This document shows positions 41,550-50,585 of a stretch of DNA of 64,000 bases, one piece after another (position 1 is the first letter of the stretch; the number at the start of each line of letters is the position of its first letter). The stretch comes from Hoylesella oralis ATCC 33269 (GTDB lineage: Bacteria > Bacteroidota > Bacteroidia > Bacteroidales > Bacteroidaceae), in contig NZ_GL833119.1 of assembly GCF_000185145.2 (NCBI RefSeq), forward strand, positions 1,232,668-1,296,667, in the 5' to 3' direction. The translations under genes and the position numbers were made by a program. The notes under the pieces are model-generated. The model was not told the origin of the DNA. It searched no databases and saw nothing but the letters and a program-made list of their open reading frames with translations.

Positions 41550-41676
41550 ATTTGAAATTATTAAGTTTAACATTCGGATTTCTCATTGGGAAATCCGGTC
41601 TTCTGTAATTCTATCGGCTACAAAAATAGAAAGAAATATATGAAAAGCAAAATATTTCGCGAAATATTACCCGTTT

Positions 41677-42111
41677 TTACAGGGGGTATTCGTCGTTTTC
41701 ATTGGGATCAGGTAGCTCTTCGAAGCCGAACATTGTGGGTTCTATGAAAGCATCGATAGCACGACGGTCTTTCTTAGTAGGTCGCCCTGTGCCCCTTGCA
41801 CGGGCTACGAAACCGCTGATGCGGCTCATTTCTAAGAGCTCGTATTGCTTGGGATCGGTTACGTTTTCGTATATCTCAGGAATGAGTTTGGCACCAACGC
41901 GCTGTTCGATGGGCTGTAGTATTTTAAACGAATAAGTAATCGGCGGTTTCTTAACAGACACGATTTCGCCGGCTTTTACGGTGTGGCTCGGCTTTACATT
42001 TATGCCGCCGACGGTTACTCTGCCGTTCTTACAGGCATTGGCAGCTACAGACCGTGTTTTAAAAATACGCGCTGCCCATAGCCATTTATCTATTCTGGCT
42101 TCTTTATTCAT
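41677..42111 (-). CDS. S4-domain RNA-binding protein (HslR/Hsp15-like)
   Basis: 144 residues. The N-terminal S4 domain is [31 protein letters not shown] with [10 protein letters not shown]. The basic C-terminal part ([12 protein letters not shown]) is similar to HslR-type proteins that rescue stalled 50S subunits carrying peptidyl-tRNA. It overlaps pth by 4 bases (ATGA-like coupling), a telling context since Pth also acts on peptidyl-tRNA. Confidence 0.9.
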   Translation of the reverse strand: MNKEARIDKWLWAARIFKTRSVAANACKNGRVTVGGINVKPSHTVKAGEIVSVKKPPITYSFKILQPIEQRVGAKLIPEIYENVTDPKQYELLEMSRISGFVARARGTGRPTKKDRRAIDAFIEPTMFGFEELPDPNENDEYPL

Positions 42112-42683
42112 TGCTTTTTGCCAATCTTGTTGAATTGATTCATGGTAATGTCGGTACCTGCCAACACGAAACTCTTGATGATTTCTACGGCTATATCGAT
42201 ACTCGGATGGAGTGTTTTCACATCTTCTTCACTGTATCGGCCGAGCACCCAGTTTGTTTGTCCGCCTTTGAGATAATCGTTGCCGATACCCATTCTGAGG
42301 CGTGCGAAGTCTTGTCCGATAAGTTGTTGAATATGTCCGAGCCCGTTATGTCCGCCATTGCTGCCATTCGATTTTAATCGGAAAGCTCCTAAAGGGAGTG
42401 CAACGTCATCGGAAATTATAAGCAATCTCTTTTGATCTATGTTTTCTTTTGTGAGCCAATAGCGTACGGCATTGCCGCTGAGGTTCATGAATGTGGTGGG
42501 TTTCAGCAGGATTATCTTTCGCCCTTTGAGGCTTGTTTCTGCGACGAAACCATAACGTTTGTCCTCAAAAACAATATTGGACGCCTTCGCAAAAGCGTCC
42601 AATACCATGAAACCTGTATTGTGTCGGGTACCTACATATTCGTCTCCCGGGTTTCCCAATCCACAAATCAAATATTTATCCAT
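42108..42683 (-). CDS. pth: Peptidyl-tRNA hydrolase
   Basis: 191 residues. N-terminal [22 protein letters not shown] contains the catalytic histidine in [18 protein letters not shown] and [28 protein letters not shown] are further signatures with H and D of the active site. It releases peptides from dropped-off peptidyl-tRNA. It lies between rplY and the S4 gene on one transcript. Confidence 0.96.
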   Translation of the reverse strand: MDKYLICGLGNPGDEYVGTRHNTGFMVLDAFAKASNIVFEDKRYGFVAETSLKGRKIILLKPTTFMNLSGNAVRYWLTKENIDQKRLLIISDDVALPLGAFRLKSNGSNGGHNGLGHIQQLIGQDFARLRMGIGNDYLKGGQTNWVLGRYSEEDVKTLHPSIDIAVEIIKSFVLAGTDITMNQFNKIGKKQ

Positions 42684-42748
42684 CTATTTTACAGACTGTT
42701 GATAAACGATGCAGACCGATATATTTTGTATAACGGTCTGCATTTATA

Positions 42749-43378
42749 TTATTCGGCCGATGCTTCTTCTTTTTCTTCTTCAGAGTCCACTGCCTCAGTT
42801 ACAGTGGTTGTAGCGGCCTGACGTGTCATTTTGATAGAACAAACAACAACATCTTTTCCTGTAGCTAATTCCAATCCTTCGTAGCTCAGTTCTCCCACCT
42901 TGATACTTTTACCGATGGTAAGTTTGGTAACATCGATATCAAGATGCTCCGGAATTTGTTGATAGGGAGCCGTTACGTTGATCTTACGGATAGAAAGATT
43001 CATGCGACCGCCATCGCGTACACCCTGTGCAAGACCTACCAGTTTAACAGGTATTCCGATAGTGATAGGCTTCTGGTCGTTTACTTCAAAAAAGTCGACA
43101 TGCAACAAAGCATCTGTTACCGGATGGAACTGCAGCTCTTTGAGTATAGCGGTATGCTCTTCACCATCGATGATAAGTCTGATTACATAGATATGGGGTG
43201 TGTAAACGATCTTACGAAGTTCGCTCATAGGAGAAGCAAACGCCAATGCTACCGGCTTGCCGTCTTGCTTTGCTTCGCCATAAAGATTACACGGAACCAA
43301 TCCTTCTTTACGAAGTACTTTAGAAGCTTTCTTTCCAAGGTCCTCACGCTTCTGACCTGAAACATTAATCTCTTTCAT
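42749..43378 (-). CDS. rplY: Ribosomal protein bL25, long (CTC) form
   Basis: 209 residues. L25 domain at the N-terminus (KKASKVLRKEGLVPCNLYGE), followed by the TL5/CTC C-terminal beta domain (KLVGLAQGVRDGGRMNLSIRKINV, PEHLDIDVTKLTIGKSIKVGEL) and an acidic tail (EEEKEEASAE). It binds 5S rRNA. First in a minus-strand operon with pth and the S4 gene, with a good promoter at 43476-43507. Confidence 0.95.
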   Translation of the reverse strand: MKEINVSGQKREDLGKKASKVLRKEGLVPCNLYGEAKQDGKPVALAFASPMSELRKIVYTPHIYVIRLIIDGEEHTAILKELQFHPVTDALLHVDFFEVNDQKPITIGIPVKLVGLAQGVRDGGRMNLSIRKINVTAPYQQIPEHLDIDVTKLTIGKSIKVGELSYEGLELATGKDVVVCSIKMTRQAATTTVTEAVDSEEEKEEASAE

Positions 43379-43475
43379 AATGTGTTACTCTAAATTAAGT
43401 TTATTAATATTCAATTTGCCTTAATTCACCATCACACAGAGAAACGACTCTACATTGATGTGCTTAAAAGCGATG

Positions 43476-43507
43476 CAAAGTTAAATGATTTTATCGGATT
43501 GTGCAAA
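43476..43507 (-). promoter_or_regulatory. Promoter of the rplY operon
   Basis: Minus-strand TTTG (43504-43507), 20 bases, TAACTTTG (43476-43483). Confidence 0.75.
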
Positions 43508-43567
43508 GTTTCCCTTAAAAAACGTATAAATCGCTTATGTTTTCTTGGATATTCGATTGAAAACAAC

Positions 43568-43575
43568 TATTTTTG
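43568..43575 (+). promoter_or_regulatory. -7 box of the nusB operon
   Basis: TATTTTTG at 43568-43575, 38 bases before the nusB ATG. No clear -33. Confidence 0.5.
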
Positions 43576-43613
43576 CAGGGTAATTACATTATTAAAACAC
43601 AAATTATTGGAGA

Positions 43614-44603
43614 ATGATTAATCGTGAGTTAATACGTATAAAGATAGTTCAGTTAACCTATGCATACTATCAGAATGGGAGTAAAAACATGGATAATGCC
43701 GAGAAGGAACTTCTTTTCAGCCTTTCTAAGTCATACGATCTATATAATTATCTACTCGAACTTATTATTGCCATCACGAAAGAAGAGCGTTTGCGTATAG
43801 AGGTGGCTACTCAACGGGCAGAACGTGAGGGAACCGAGATGCCTAATGCAAAGTTTGCGTTCAATAAGTTTGCTGTTCAATTGGAAGAAAACAAAATGTT
43901 GAATGAATTTATCGAGAACCAGAAGTTAACGTGGGATAACGATAAGGAGTTTATTCGCAAGCTGTGTAACCAAATTGAACAGAGCTCTGCTTACAATGAA
44001 TATATGGCTTCAGAAGAAAATTCTTTTGAAGCCGACCGAGAAATTTGGCGCAAACTTTATAAACAATTGATACAGGAGAACGAGGAAATAGACTCGATTC
44101 TCGAAGAGAAAAACCTCTATTGGAACGATGACAAGGAAATTGTAGATACGTTCGTATTGAAAACCATTAAGCGTTTTGATCCCAAAAACAAGTCGAAGCA
44201 GGAGCTCCTTCCGGAATATAAGGATATGGAAGATAAGGATTTTGCATGCAAATTGTTCCGTGCTACTATCCTCAATGCCGACCAATACCAGCATTATATG
44301 AGCGAAACATCGCGTAACTGGGATTTTTCGCGCTTGGCTTATATGGACGTGGTCATTATGCAGATTGCCATTGCAGAGATGCTTACGTTTCCCAATATAC
44401 CCGTAAGTGTAACGATAAACGAGTATGTCGATCTGGCTAAACTATACAGTACGCCGAAAAGTGGGGGCTATATAAATGGCATGCTCGACTCAATTGCTCG
44501 TTATCTAATAGATTCCGGCAAGATGATGAAAGCGATGGAAGCCCAACGTCAGGCACATGTGGCGGTACCGAAACCGGAGAATAATGAAAGTAATCAGAAA
44601 TAA
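43614..44603 (+). CDS. nusB: Transcription antitermination factor NusB, long Bacteroidetes form
   Basis: 329 residues, about twice the E. coli length. The canonical NusB domain is C-terminal (about residues 200-310: ATILNADQYQHYMSETSRNWDFSRL, VVIMQIAIAEMLTFPNIPVSVTINEYVDLAKLYS). The N-terminal 190 residues are a helical extension with a helical hairpin and a coiled region, as in Bacteroidales homologues. It helps rRNA antitermination with NusE. Followed by yajC after 19 bases. Confidence 0.93.
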   Translation: MINRELIRIKIVQLTYAYYQNGSKNMDNAEKELLFSLSKSYDLYNYLLELIIAITKEERLRIEVATQRAEREGTEMPNAKFAFNKFAVQLEENKMLNEFIENQKLTWDNDKEFIRKLCNQIEQSSAYNEYMASEENSFEADREIWRKLYKQLIQENEEIDSILEEKNLYWNDDKEIVDTFVLKTIKRFDPKNKSKQELLPEYKDMEDKDFACKLFRATILNADQYQHYMSETSRNWDFSRLAYMDVVIMQIAIAEMLTFPNIPVSVTINEYVDLAKLYSTPKSGGYINGMLDSIARYLIDSGKMMKAMEAQRQAHVAVPKPENNESNQK

Positions 44604-44622
44604 TTAATCAAACAGATAAATA

Positions 44623-44946
44623 ATGAGTACAATGTTATTGGCAGCACAAGGCGCTGCAGGAGGCGGAGGCATGGGTATGTTAATCATGATTGTGGCAATG
44701 TTTGTCATTATGTGGTTCTTCATGATACGTCCTCAACAAAAGAAACAGAAAGAAATCCGTAACTTCCAGAATTCGCTTCAGGAAGGTTCATCGGTTGTTA
44801 CCAACGGCGGTATTTACGGTAAAGTGAAGCATATCGACTTGAGTACAAACAAGGTAGAAGTAGAAATTGCCCGCGGTGTGGTAATTGAAGTAGACAAAAA
44901 CTACATCTTTGCAGACGCATCGTCTCAGGCACCTAATAAGGCATAG
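44623..44946 (+). CDS. yajC: Preprotein translocase subunit YajC
   Basis: 107 residues. One membrane segment (MGMLIMIVAMFVIMWFFMI) followed directly by RPQQKKQKEIRNFQNSL and a cytoplasmic domain (GSSVVTNGGIYGKVKHIDLSTNKVEVEIARG) with the YajC signature. It associates with SecDF in the inner membrane. Eight bases before the YbbR gene. Confidence 0.97.
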   Translation: MSTMLLAAQGAAGGGGMGMLIMIVAMFVIMWFFMIRPQQKKQKEIRNFQNSLQEGSSVVTNGGIYGKVKHIDLSTNKVEVEIARGVVIEVDKNYIFADASSQAPNKA

Positions 44947-44954
44947 AAGTTCGA

Positions 44955-45938
44955 ATGAAAGCTGAATTGAGACGGGCCATATTACTTGTAAGGAACTTCT
45001 TGTTCAGTTCTGTGAACAAGGAGTTTCTCGTTTTTTTGTTCTTTCTCGCGCTCAGCGGGGCCTTTTGGCTGTCGATGACGCTCGATGAAAGCTACGAAAA
45101 GGAAGTTGCCGTCCCCATCAAATTAGTCAACATTCCGAAGAATGCCGTCATTACGACAGAGATAGAGGATACCGTACGCGTAACCATACGTGATAAAGGT
45201 TTCGCTTTTCTGCCCTATCTTTACGGAGAAGGCATCCGTCCGGTTACGATAAACTTTGCTTCTTACGCCAATAAAAACTCAGGCAGAGGTGTTGTTCCTA
45301 TTGCCGATGTACAAAAAATGATCTATCAACGGCTGTCGGGTTCATCGCGTATCACGGGTATCAAACCCGATCGTTTAGACTTTTATTTCAATTTCGGACT
45401 GTCAAAACAGGTTCCTGTGCGTATTTCCGGTGGCATTTTACCCGCCAAGAACTACTATCTGGCTTCTGTAAATATCGCTCCGGAAGTGGTAACTATTTAT
45501 GCGAGCAAGGATATACTCGACAGCGTAAGGTATATATCTACCGAAGAAGTCAACATAACCAATTTCGAAGATACCGTTGTCCGGAAAGTTCATCTCAAGA
45601 AAATACGCGGTGTAAAGGCAGTCCCCGCCATAGTTTCCATCCGTCTTTCGCCCGATATTCTAACGGAGGAGAGCTATGATGTGCCTATAACTGCTATCAA
45701 TATGCCCCAAGGAAAAGTACTCCGCACGTTCCCTCGGCGCGTTGCAGTGAAATTCAATGTCGGAGCCAGCGCTTTTCGGTATATCAAATTCAACGAATTT
45801 CGTGTAATAGCAGATTATAAAGAGTTGGAAAATCATCCGTCTGATAAGTGTACAATTTATCTGAACAGCGTACCTCATAACGTGAGAAATGCACGACTTT
45901 CCGTAACAAAAGTAGACTATGTCGTTGAACAGCAGTAG
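44955..45938 (+). CDS. YbbR-like domain protein
   Basis: 327 residues. An N-terminal membrane anchor (FLVFLFFLALSGAFWLSM) precedes tandem extracytoplasmic YbbR-like beta domains (KEVAVPIKLVNIPKNAVI, GLSKQVPVRISGGILPAKNYYLAS, SYDVPITAINMPQGKVLRTFPRRVAVKF). In Firmicutes such proteins (CdaR) regulate diadenylate cyclase; no cyclase is adjacent here. Position between yajC and coaE is conserved in Bacteroidales. Confidence 0.88.
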   Translation: MKAELRRAILLVRNFLFSSVNKEFLVFLFFLALSGAFWLSMTLDESYEKEVAVPIKLVNIPKNAVITTEIEDTVRVTIRDKGFAFLPYLYGEGIRPVTINFASYANKNSGRGVVPIADVQKMIYQRLSGSSRITGIKPDRLDFYFNFGLSKQVPVRISGGILPAKNYYLASVNIAPEVVTIYASKDILDSVRYISTEEVNITNFEDTVVRKVHLKKIRGVKAVPAIVSIRLSPDILTEESYDVPITAINMPQGKVLRTFPRRVAVKFNVGASAFRYIKFNEFRVIADYKELENHPSDKCTIYLNSVPHNVRNARLSVTKVDYVVEQQ

Positions 45939-45991
45939 CACATAGTACTGTTATATGATTTTATAATTCCTAACAAATATATGCCGTTATT

Positions 45992-46576
45992 GTGGTAAAT
46001 AGTCCGAAAGTCGCAATTACCGGAGGTATCGGTAGCGGCAAAACGCATGTGTGCCGACTGCTCGAAGAGCGGGGTATCCGTGTTTACGACTGCGATGAGG
46101 CAGCCAAGAGGCTTATGCAGACATCGGTAGAGTTGCAGCGCAAGCTCAAAAATCTTGTAGGCAGCGGTGTATATATAAATAAGGTGTTACAGAAATCGGT
46201 ATTGGCCAAGTTTCTTTTGGCATCGAACCAGAACAAACAGGCAGTCAATGATATTGTGCATCCTGCCGTGGCCAGTGACTTCGAAACATCTGGATATTGT
46301 TGGTTAGAGAGTGCTATACTCTTCGAATCCGGCTTTTTCAGACGCACGCATTTCGATTTTGCGGTTTGCATTACGGCTCCTTTAGAGACCAGAGTGGCAC
46401 GTGTAATGGCACGAGACGGTATTTCTCGCACTCGGGCATTGGCATGGATCAACAGCCAGATGGCACAGGAAGAAATGCTGAAACTTTCTGATTTCGAAAT
46501 CGTAAATAACGGCGAGAGCGACGTGAATATTCAAATAAGCAATATATTGAAACAGATAAACAATACAAATCATTAA
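45992..46576 (+). CDS. coaE: Dephospho-CoA kinase
   Basis: 194 residues with a GTG start (45992); the ATG at 45981 is out of frame. P-loop GGIGSGKTHVC, then GIRVYDCDEAAKRLMQ (DxD-type acceptor site) and NDIVHPAVASDF, and VARVMARDGISR. It phosphorylates dephospho-CoA in the last step of CoA synthesis. Only 2 bases separate it from the DUF5606 gene. Confidence 0.93.
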   Translation: MVNSPKVAITGGIGSGKTHVCRLLEERGIRVYDCDEAAKRLMQTSVELQRKLKNLVGSGVYINKVLQKSVLAKFLLASNQNKQAVNDIVHPAVASDFETSGYCWLESAILFESGFFRRTHFDFAVCITAPLETRVARVMARDGISRTRALAWINSQMAQEEMLKLSDFEIVNNGESDVNIQISNILKQINNTNH

Positions 46577-46578
46577 GA

Positions 46579-47028
46579 ATGGAAACAATACTTTCAATTG
46601 CCGGCAAGCCCGGATTGTATAGATTAGTGTCGAGAGGTAAAATGAATCTTATTGTAGAATCTTTGGATGAGGCCCGTAAACGTATGCCCGCATTCGCTAC
46701 AGACCGTGTGACGAGCTTGGGAGACATTGCCATTTACACCGATGCCGACGATGTTCCTTTGTGGCAGGTGCTCAAGAAATTGGGTGAAAAGGAACTGTCT
46801 AAAGAGGCTACATTTAATTATAAGAAAGCAAGCAGCAAGGAATTGCGCAAATATTTTGCCGAAGTGTTGCCCGATTTCGATCAAGATCGGGTACACGACA
46901 GCGATATCAAGAAACTGTTGCAATGGTATAATATTCTTGTAAAGAACGGTATTACCGATTTTGAAGCTGCGCTTGCGCCGACCGAGGGCGACAATGTACA
47001 AGACCGGCTTGATACTTCTGATAAGTAA
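46579..47028 (+). CDS. DUF5606 domain protein
   Basis: 149 residues. METILSIAGKPGLYRLVSRGKMNLIVESLD and the DRVTSLGDIAIYTDADDVPLWQVL segment match the Bacteroidetes-specific family known as DUF5606. Acidic C-terminal tail. No biochemical role known; located right after coaE in a conserved operon and terminated by a perfect 21-base stem (47077-47130). Confidence 0.85.
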   Translation: METILSIAGKPGLYRLVSRGKMNLIVESLDEARKRMPAFATDRVTSLGDIAIYTDADDVPLWQVLKKLGEKELSKEATFNYKKASSKELRKYFAEVLPDFDQDRVHDSDIKKLLQWYNILVKNGITDFEAALAPTEGDNVQDRLDTSDK

Positions 47029-47076
47029 ACAGCTATCAAGTTAGGAGTCAGGATGCTATATAATAGAGGCATCAAG

Positions 47077-47130
47077 TAAATGGTTGTGTTGTTTGAGGTA
47101 CACTAAGTGCTCAAACAACACAACCATTTA
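47077..47130. terminator. Strong bidirectional terminator, 21-base perfect stem
   Basis: 47077-47097 and 47110-47130 are exact inverted complements (core GGTTGTGTTGTTTGAG / CTCAAACAACACAACC) with a 12-base loop, flanked by A/T bases. It separates the nusB-DUF5606 operon from the minus-strand gene at 47151. Confidence 0.9.
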
Positions 47131-47150
47131 TTCTATGTCTTAATGTTTTC

Positions 47151-47432
47151 TCATTTCGCTGCCTCGTCCTGTTTCCATTCGTTTTTATTGGCAGCGAGCC
47201 ACAAACGCCCGCGCTCTCGCAGTATCGAGTCGGCTTTTTCCTGACTGTTTACCACCACTGTAGGCGAGGTTCTTACAAAGAACCATTGCATTTTAGCCAT
47301 CATTTGTTGTTCACTCTTGGTTGCTGTGTGAGGTTTGCTACCATTGTGCGGTGCAGCTACAAATACCAATATTGCTATCATTCCTATGGCAACTATAATC
47401 TTGGTTGCACTTTCTGTTATCAATCTTTTCAT
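47151..47432 (-). CDS. Small single-pass membrane protein, unknown function
   Basis: 93 residues. A membrane segment (ATKIIVAIGMIAILVFVAAP) at the N-terminus, then a hydrophilic, mostly helical tail (SEQQMMAKMQWFFVRTSPTVVVNSQEKADSILRERGRLWLAANK). Family not recognised. A good promoter lies at 47459-47489 (minus-strand TTG, 20 bases, TATCTTTG), which supports expression. Confidence 0.65.
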   Translation of the reverse strand: MKRLITESATKIIVAIGMIAILVFVAAPHNGSKPHTATKSEQQMMAKMQWFFVRTSPTVVVNSQEKADSILRERGRLWLAANKNEWKQDEAAK

Positions 47433-47458
47433 ATCCTATCGTTTTTTAAGTTCATCGG

Positions 47459-47489
47459 CAAAGATAACAAACTTTTCTCCGTAAAGCAA
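47459..47489 (-). promoter_or_regulatory. Promoter of the small membrane protein gene
   Basis: Minus-strand TTG (47487-47489), 20 bases, TATCTTTG (47459-47466), 27 bases before the ATG at 47432. Confidence 0.65.
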
Positions 47490-47582
47490 TACTCCTTTGC
47501 GTGTTGACACGAAAGAGAAAGGTTATGTTGTTGATAAATAGAAAGTTATAAGATGGTAAACGCGTCGTTTTGACACAACGTC

Positions 47583-48029
47583 TTATAGTTTTATTTTGGC
47601 AATAAGCTTGCGTTGTATGCCCGAGCCGATGATCGGAGCATGAGCATCTTCCGGAAAGAAGATGGTAAACTCGCCCGGATTTACGGTGAAGTAGACCGAT
47701 GCAGGAGTGGTGTATAGTGCATAATCGTTTTCCGAATCGAACGGACGGTCGGGCTCTTGCAATGATTTTAGCGGGCTCCATCCCATCACTTCGGGCCGAA
47801 GCAGCGGTATCTGCACGTCTAAATAGCGGCGGTGTACTTCAAGAGGTTGTATTTCTTTCGGTTTCAGTTCTATTTCGCTTACGTTGATGAACAATTCGTT
47901 GCCGGCAATATCGATCCTGCCTGTCGGCGCATCTTGCAGGTTGTGTGTCTCCAAAAAGTCGAATAACACTTTCAATAGCGGGTGTGCATGTTCGTAACGT
48001 TTGCGGTCTTCTAATCTTGCAAGTATCAT
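47583..48029 (-). CDS. YhcH/YjgK/YiaL family protein
   Basis: 148 residues from MILARLEDRKRYEHAHPLL; the further upstream ATG at 48113 would add 28 residues and precede the promoter box (TACATTTG, minus strand 48052-48059). Cupin-like beta-barrel with IDIAGNELFINVSEIELKP, LEVHRRYLDVQIPL, NPGEFTIFFPEDAHAP (metal-binding histidine and glutamate region) and KLIAKIKL. The family is associated with sialic-acid and other sugar metabolism. No sugar genes are near, so the role is open. Confidence 0.92.
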   Translation of the reverse strand: MILARLEDRKRYEHAHPLLKVLFDFLETHNLQDAPTGRIDIAGNELFINVSEIELKPKEIQPLEVHRRYLDVQIPLLRPEVMGWSPLKSLQEPDRPFDSENDYALYTTPASVYFTVNPGEFTIFFPEDAHAPIIGSGIQRKLIAKIKL

Positions 48030-48145
48030 TTTGCTGAGTGATTTGTTATTGCAAATGTACTCAAATTTCTTGGATTGTACAAGCATCAATGTTTGTAATA
48101 TCGATAATTCCACGCGTTGACGTCTGCAGTTCAGAGCCTTTTTCG

Positions 48146-48153
48146 TAACTTTG
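48146..48153 (+). promoter_or_regulatory. -7 box directly before the Ca/Na antiporter
   Basis: TAACTTTG at 48146-48153, only 4 bases before the ATG (48158). The transcript is expected to begin at or beside the start codon. Confidence 0.6.
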
Positions 48154-48157
48154 CATC

Positions 48158-49084
48158 ATGATTGTTTTAAATATTGTGTTGGTTGTAGCCGGCATTGTGC
48201 TGGTGTTGTGGGGGGCGGATCGCCTGACCGATGGTGCCGTAGGGCTTGCCGAAAAGATGAATATGCCACAAGTAATCATCGGACTTACCGTTGTTGCGAT
48301 GGGTACTTCGATGCCTGAGTTCTGTGTGAGTCTCGTTTCGGCCATCAAGGGTACGCCCGATCTGGCCGTAGGCAATGTGGTGGGTTCCAATATTTTTAAT
48401 ACCTTGCTCATTGTGGGTATGGCTGCAGTGGTGGCACCCATAACCATATTGCGTTCTACGGTAAAGAAAGACGTACCTTTTGCACTGCTTTCGTCGGTAC
48501 TGCTATTGCTGTTTTGTTTCGATGGAAGTCTGTCTCGGACGGATGCAGCTATACTCTTCGGCGTTTTTATCGTGTTTATGTATGTTACGCTGCGGGGAGC
48601 TAAAAGTGGTACAAATATCGATGAAAGCCTGAAAAAGAACTATTCGATGTTGAAATCCGTATTGTTTTTATTGCTCGGATTAGCCTGTTTGATTTTTGGG
48701 AGCAATATCTTCGTAGATGGAGCCGTTAAGATAGCTCGTACACTCGGTGTGAGCGATGCCGTTATAGGGCTTACGATTGTGGCCGGAGGTACGTCTTTAC
48801 CCGAGCTTGCCACCAGTGTCGTCTCTGCTAAAAAGGGGCAAAGCGGCATTGCCATCGGTAATGTACTTGGCTCAAACGTATTCAATATTCTTTTTATTTT
48901 GGGCATTACCGGCCTTATTACCCCGATGCAGATAGAAGGCATAACGAGTATAGACCTTACGATGATGATACTTTCCGTGTTGCTGTTATGGCTTTTCTCG
49001 TTTACCAAGTACACTCTGTCGCGGTGTGAGGGTGCGGTCCTCATCGTTCTTTTTATCGGCTATATCGGCTATTTGGTGGTTTAA
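48158..49084 (+). CDS. Calcium/sodium antiporter, YrbG-like (CaCA superfamily)
   Basis: 308 residues, about ten membrane segments. Two alpha-repeats are present, each with a conserved GTSxPE and GNVxGSNxFN: GTSMPEFCVSLVSAIKGTP with GNVVGSNIFN, and GTSLPELATSVVSAKKGQ with GNVLGSNVFN. The glutamates bind cations. It exchanges Ca2+ and Na+ or K+ across the inner membrane. The TAACTTTG box 4 bases upstream suggests a leaderless transcript. Confidence 0.93.
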   Translation: MIVLNIVLVVAGIVLVLWGADRLTDGAVGLAEKMNMPQVIIGLTVVAMGTSMPEFCVSLVSAIKGTPDLAVGNVVGSNIFNTLLIVGMAAVVAPITILRSTVKKDVPFALLSSVLLLLFCFDGSLSRTDAAILFGVFIVFMYVTLRGAKSGTNIDESLKKNYSMLKSVLFLLLGLACLIFGSNIFVDGAVKIARTLGVSDAVIGLTIVAGGTSLPELATSVVSAKKGQSGIAIGNVLGSNVFNILFILGITGLITPMQIEGITSIDLTMMILSVLLLWLFSFTKYTLSRCEGAVLIVLFIGYIGYLVV

Positions 49085-49344
49085 CCTTTCTCTTGCTTTC
49101 TCTTTGTGTGAAATGTAAAGTACATGGATTGCCGGCGATAGAAAGAAAGAGAGTTTACGATGGGGGGATGAAAAGGTCGAAAATATATGAAATATCTTTG
49201 ATAGAAATACTGTCTATGCCGTATAGATGGTGTGTATAATAACGATATTTGTTAAGGATAATTGGAGCAACAGAAATTTTTCGGCTATGTGTGCAATCGT
49301 TATTTCCGAAATATAGATTGCATTTATGAATGCTGTTTGATAAA
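49085..49344. other. Non-coding gap
   Basis: AT-rich gap between the antiporter and the TlpA gene. A TATCTTTG at 49193-49200 looks like a -7 box but has no -33 and no convincing ORF downstream; a small RNA is possible but unsupported. A possible in-frame TTG ORF at 49262 runs antisense into the TlpA gene and is rejected. Confidence 0.5.
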
Positions 49345-49377
49345 AGCGCGGAAGATCGTAAAGTGGTCTTCCGCGCT
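49345..49377 (-). terminator. Terminator of the TlpA-like gene
   Basis: AGCGCGGAAGA (49345-49355) and TCTTCCGCGCT (49367-49377) form a perfect 11-base stem with an 11-base loop; on the minus strand the stem is followed by TTTAT. Confidence 0.8.
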
Positions 49378-49394
49378 CCTGTGTATGGTTCGGT

Positions 49395-50480
49395 TTAGTA
49401 ACCGTATATCTCTTTCAGTTTTGCAGCGAGCCCTTCGCCGCGTAAGTCAGAGGCTACAATCTTGCCTTGTGGATCGACCAATATGTTCGAAGGTATGCCA
49501 TTGATGCCGTATGTTGTTTGTGCGGCACTCTTCCATCCCTTTAAATCCGACATTTGGTGCCACTCCATGCCGAGGTCTTTTACGCCTTTTTTCCAAGCAT
49601 CTCTTTGCGAGTCGAACGATACACCTACCACATCGAAGCCCTTGGCGGCGTGATAGCGCTTATAGGCATCTACTACGTTGGGCATTTCCATACGGCATGG
49701 TCCGCACCATGAGGCCCAGAAGTCTACCAACACATAGTTTCCTTTGCCCACCCAGTTACTGAGTTTCACGGGATTTCCGTCCATATCTTCCATGGAGAGA
49801 TCGGTGAAAGCACTACCGGGACGACGTTTTGCGAGTGCTTGTTTTAATGCAATGACCTGTTGCATCAACGGGTGATGGTAATAAGCCGTTGTGTTATCGA
49901 GCACTGAATTAAGCTGGTCGTAGTCAAGGGAGTTTGCTATTTGGCTCAAATAGAATGCAGGAGCCACGCTATTACTGTGCGTCTTGGCAAATTTCAGTAT
50001 GGTTTCTATTTGTCCGAACTGTATGTCATCCATCTGTTTCTCAAGTGTTTTCTTCTTGGTTTGAGCCTCTATAGTCTCGTCTTTTCTCGCTTTTTGCCAA
50101 TCAGAATATAGTTCTGCAAGCTTTGCATCCTGCTTCTGTTGTTCTTTCTGCAGGTCTACGAATTGTACGTTCTGCACAGAACCCGTTACAAAATTGTTTT
50201 TTAAGTTGATTGTAATGGGGGTATAGTCGTTGATAACCGTAGCCATGTGTTCGCGATCGTAGCCTATCGTGATGAACGAATTGACCGGTTTCTTGCCCGA
50301 TAGCTGGAATTTTCCGCCATTGACAGCCACGCTGTCTTGCTGATCAAAGTTAAGATTGGTGATAACATACACCTTTTTAATGCTGTCGGGTGTGGTACCT
50401 GAGATTACATAATCGGCATTTTGAGCCTGTATGGAAACAGCCATTGTTGCGGCTGCCATGATAGAAAAAAGTCTTTTCAT
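49395..50480 (-). CDS. TlpA-like thioredoxin-fold periplasmic protein with DUF4369 domain
   Basis: 361 residues, signal peptide ending IQAQ. The N-terminal domain (about 20-120, DYVISGTTPDSIKKVYVITNL) matches DUF4369. A helical linker (KDETIEAQTKKKTLEKQMDD) precedes the thioredoxin-like domain with WCGPC (VDFWASWCGPCRMEMPNVVD) and cis-proline GIPSNILVD. Such proteins reduce or isomerise disulfides in the periplasm. A minus-strand TAATTTTG (50510-50517) fits its promoter. Confidence 0.92.
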   Translation of the reverse strand: MKRLFSIMAAATMAVSIQAQNADYVISGTTPDSIKKVYVITNLNFDQQDSVAVNGGKFQLSGKKPVNSFITIGYDREHMATVINDYTPITINLKNNFVTGSVQNVQFVDLQKEQQKQDAKLAELYSDWQKARKDETIEAQTKKKTLEKQMDDIQFGQIETILKFAKTHSNSVAPAFYLSQIANSLDYDQLNSVLDNTTAYYHHPLMQQVIALKQALAKRRPGSAFTDLSMEDMDGNPVKLSNWVGKGNYVLVDFWASWCGPCRMEMPNVVDAYKRYHAAKGFDVVGVSFDSQRDAWKKGVKDLGMEWHQMSDLKGWKSAAQTTYGINGIPSNILVDPQGKIVASDLRGEGLAAKLKEIYGY

Positions 50481-50560
50481 ATAATGCTGTTAATTTAAAC
50501 TGTGAGGAGCAAAATTAATGTTTTTCCGTAAAACGGCATTTAAATGTCATAAAAATTAAG

Positions 50561-50568
50561 TATCTTTG
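50561..50568 (+). promoter_or_regulatory. -7 box of the yhhQ-queF operon
   Basis: TATCTTTG at 50561-50568; the predicted start is near 50573, giving a leader of about 47 bases that contains the pseudoknot at 50586-50616. No clear -33. Confidence 0.6.
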
Positions 50569-50585
50569 CATACTTTTTAGTGAAT

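Noticed and set aside
49262..49504. Plus-strand 80-residue ORF from a TTG with a TATCTTTG upstream
   Set aside because: It runs antisense into the tlpA-like gene, has no family resemblance and no -33 element.
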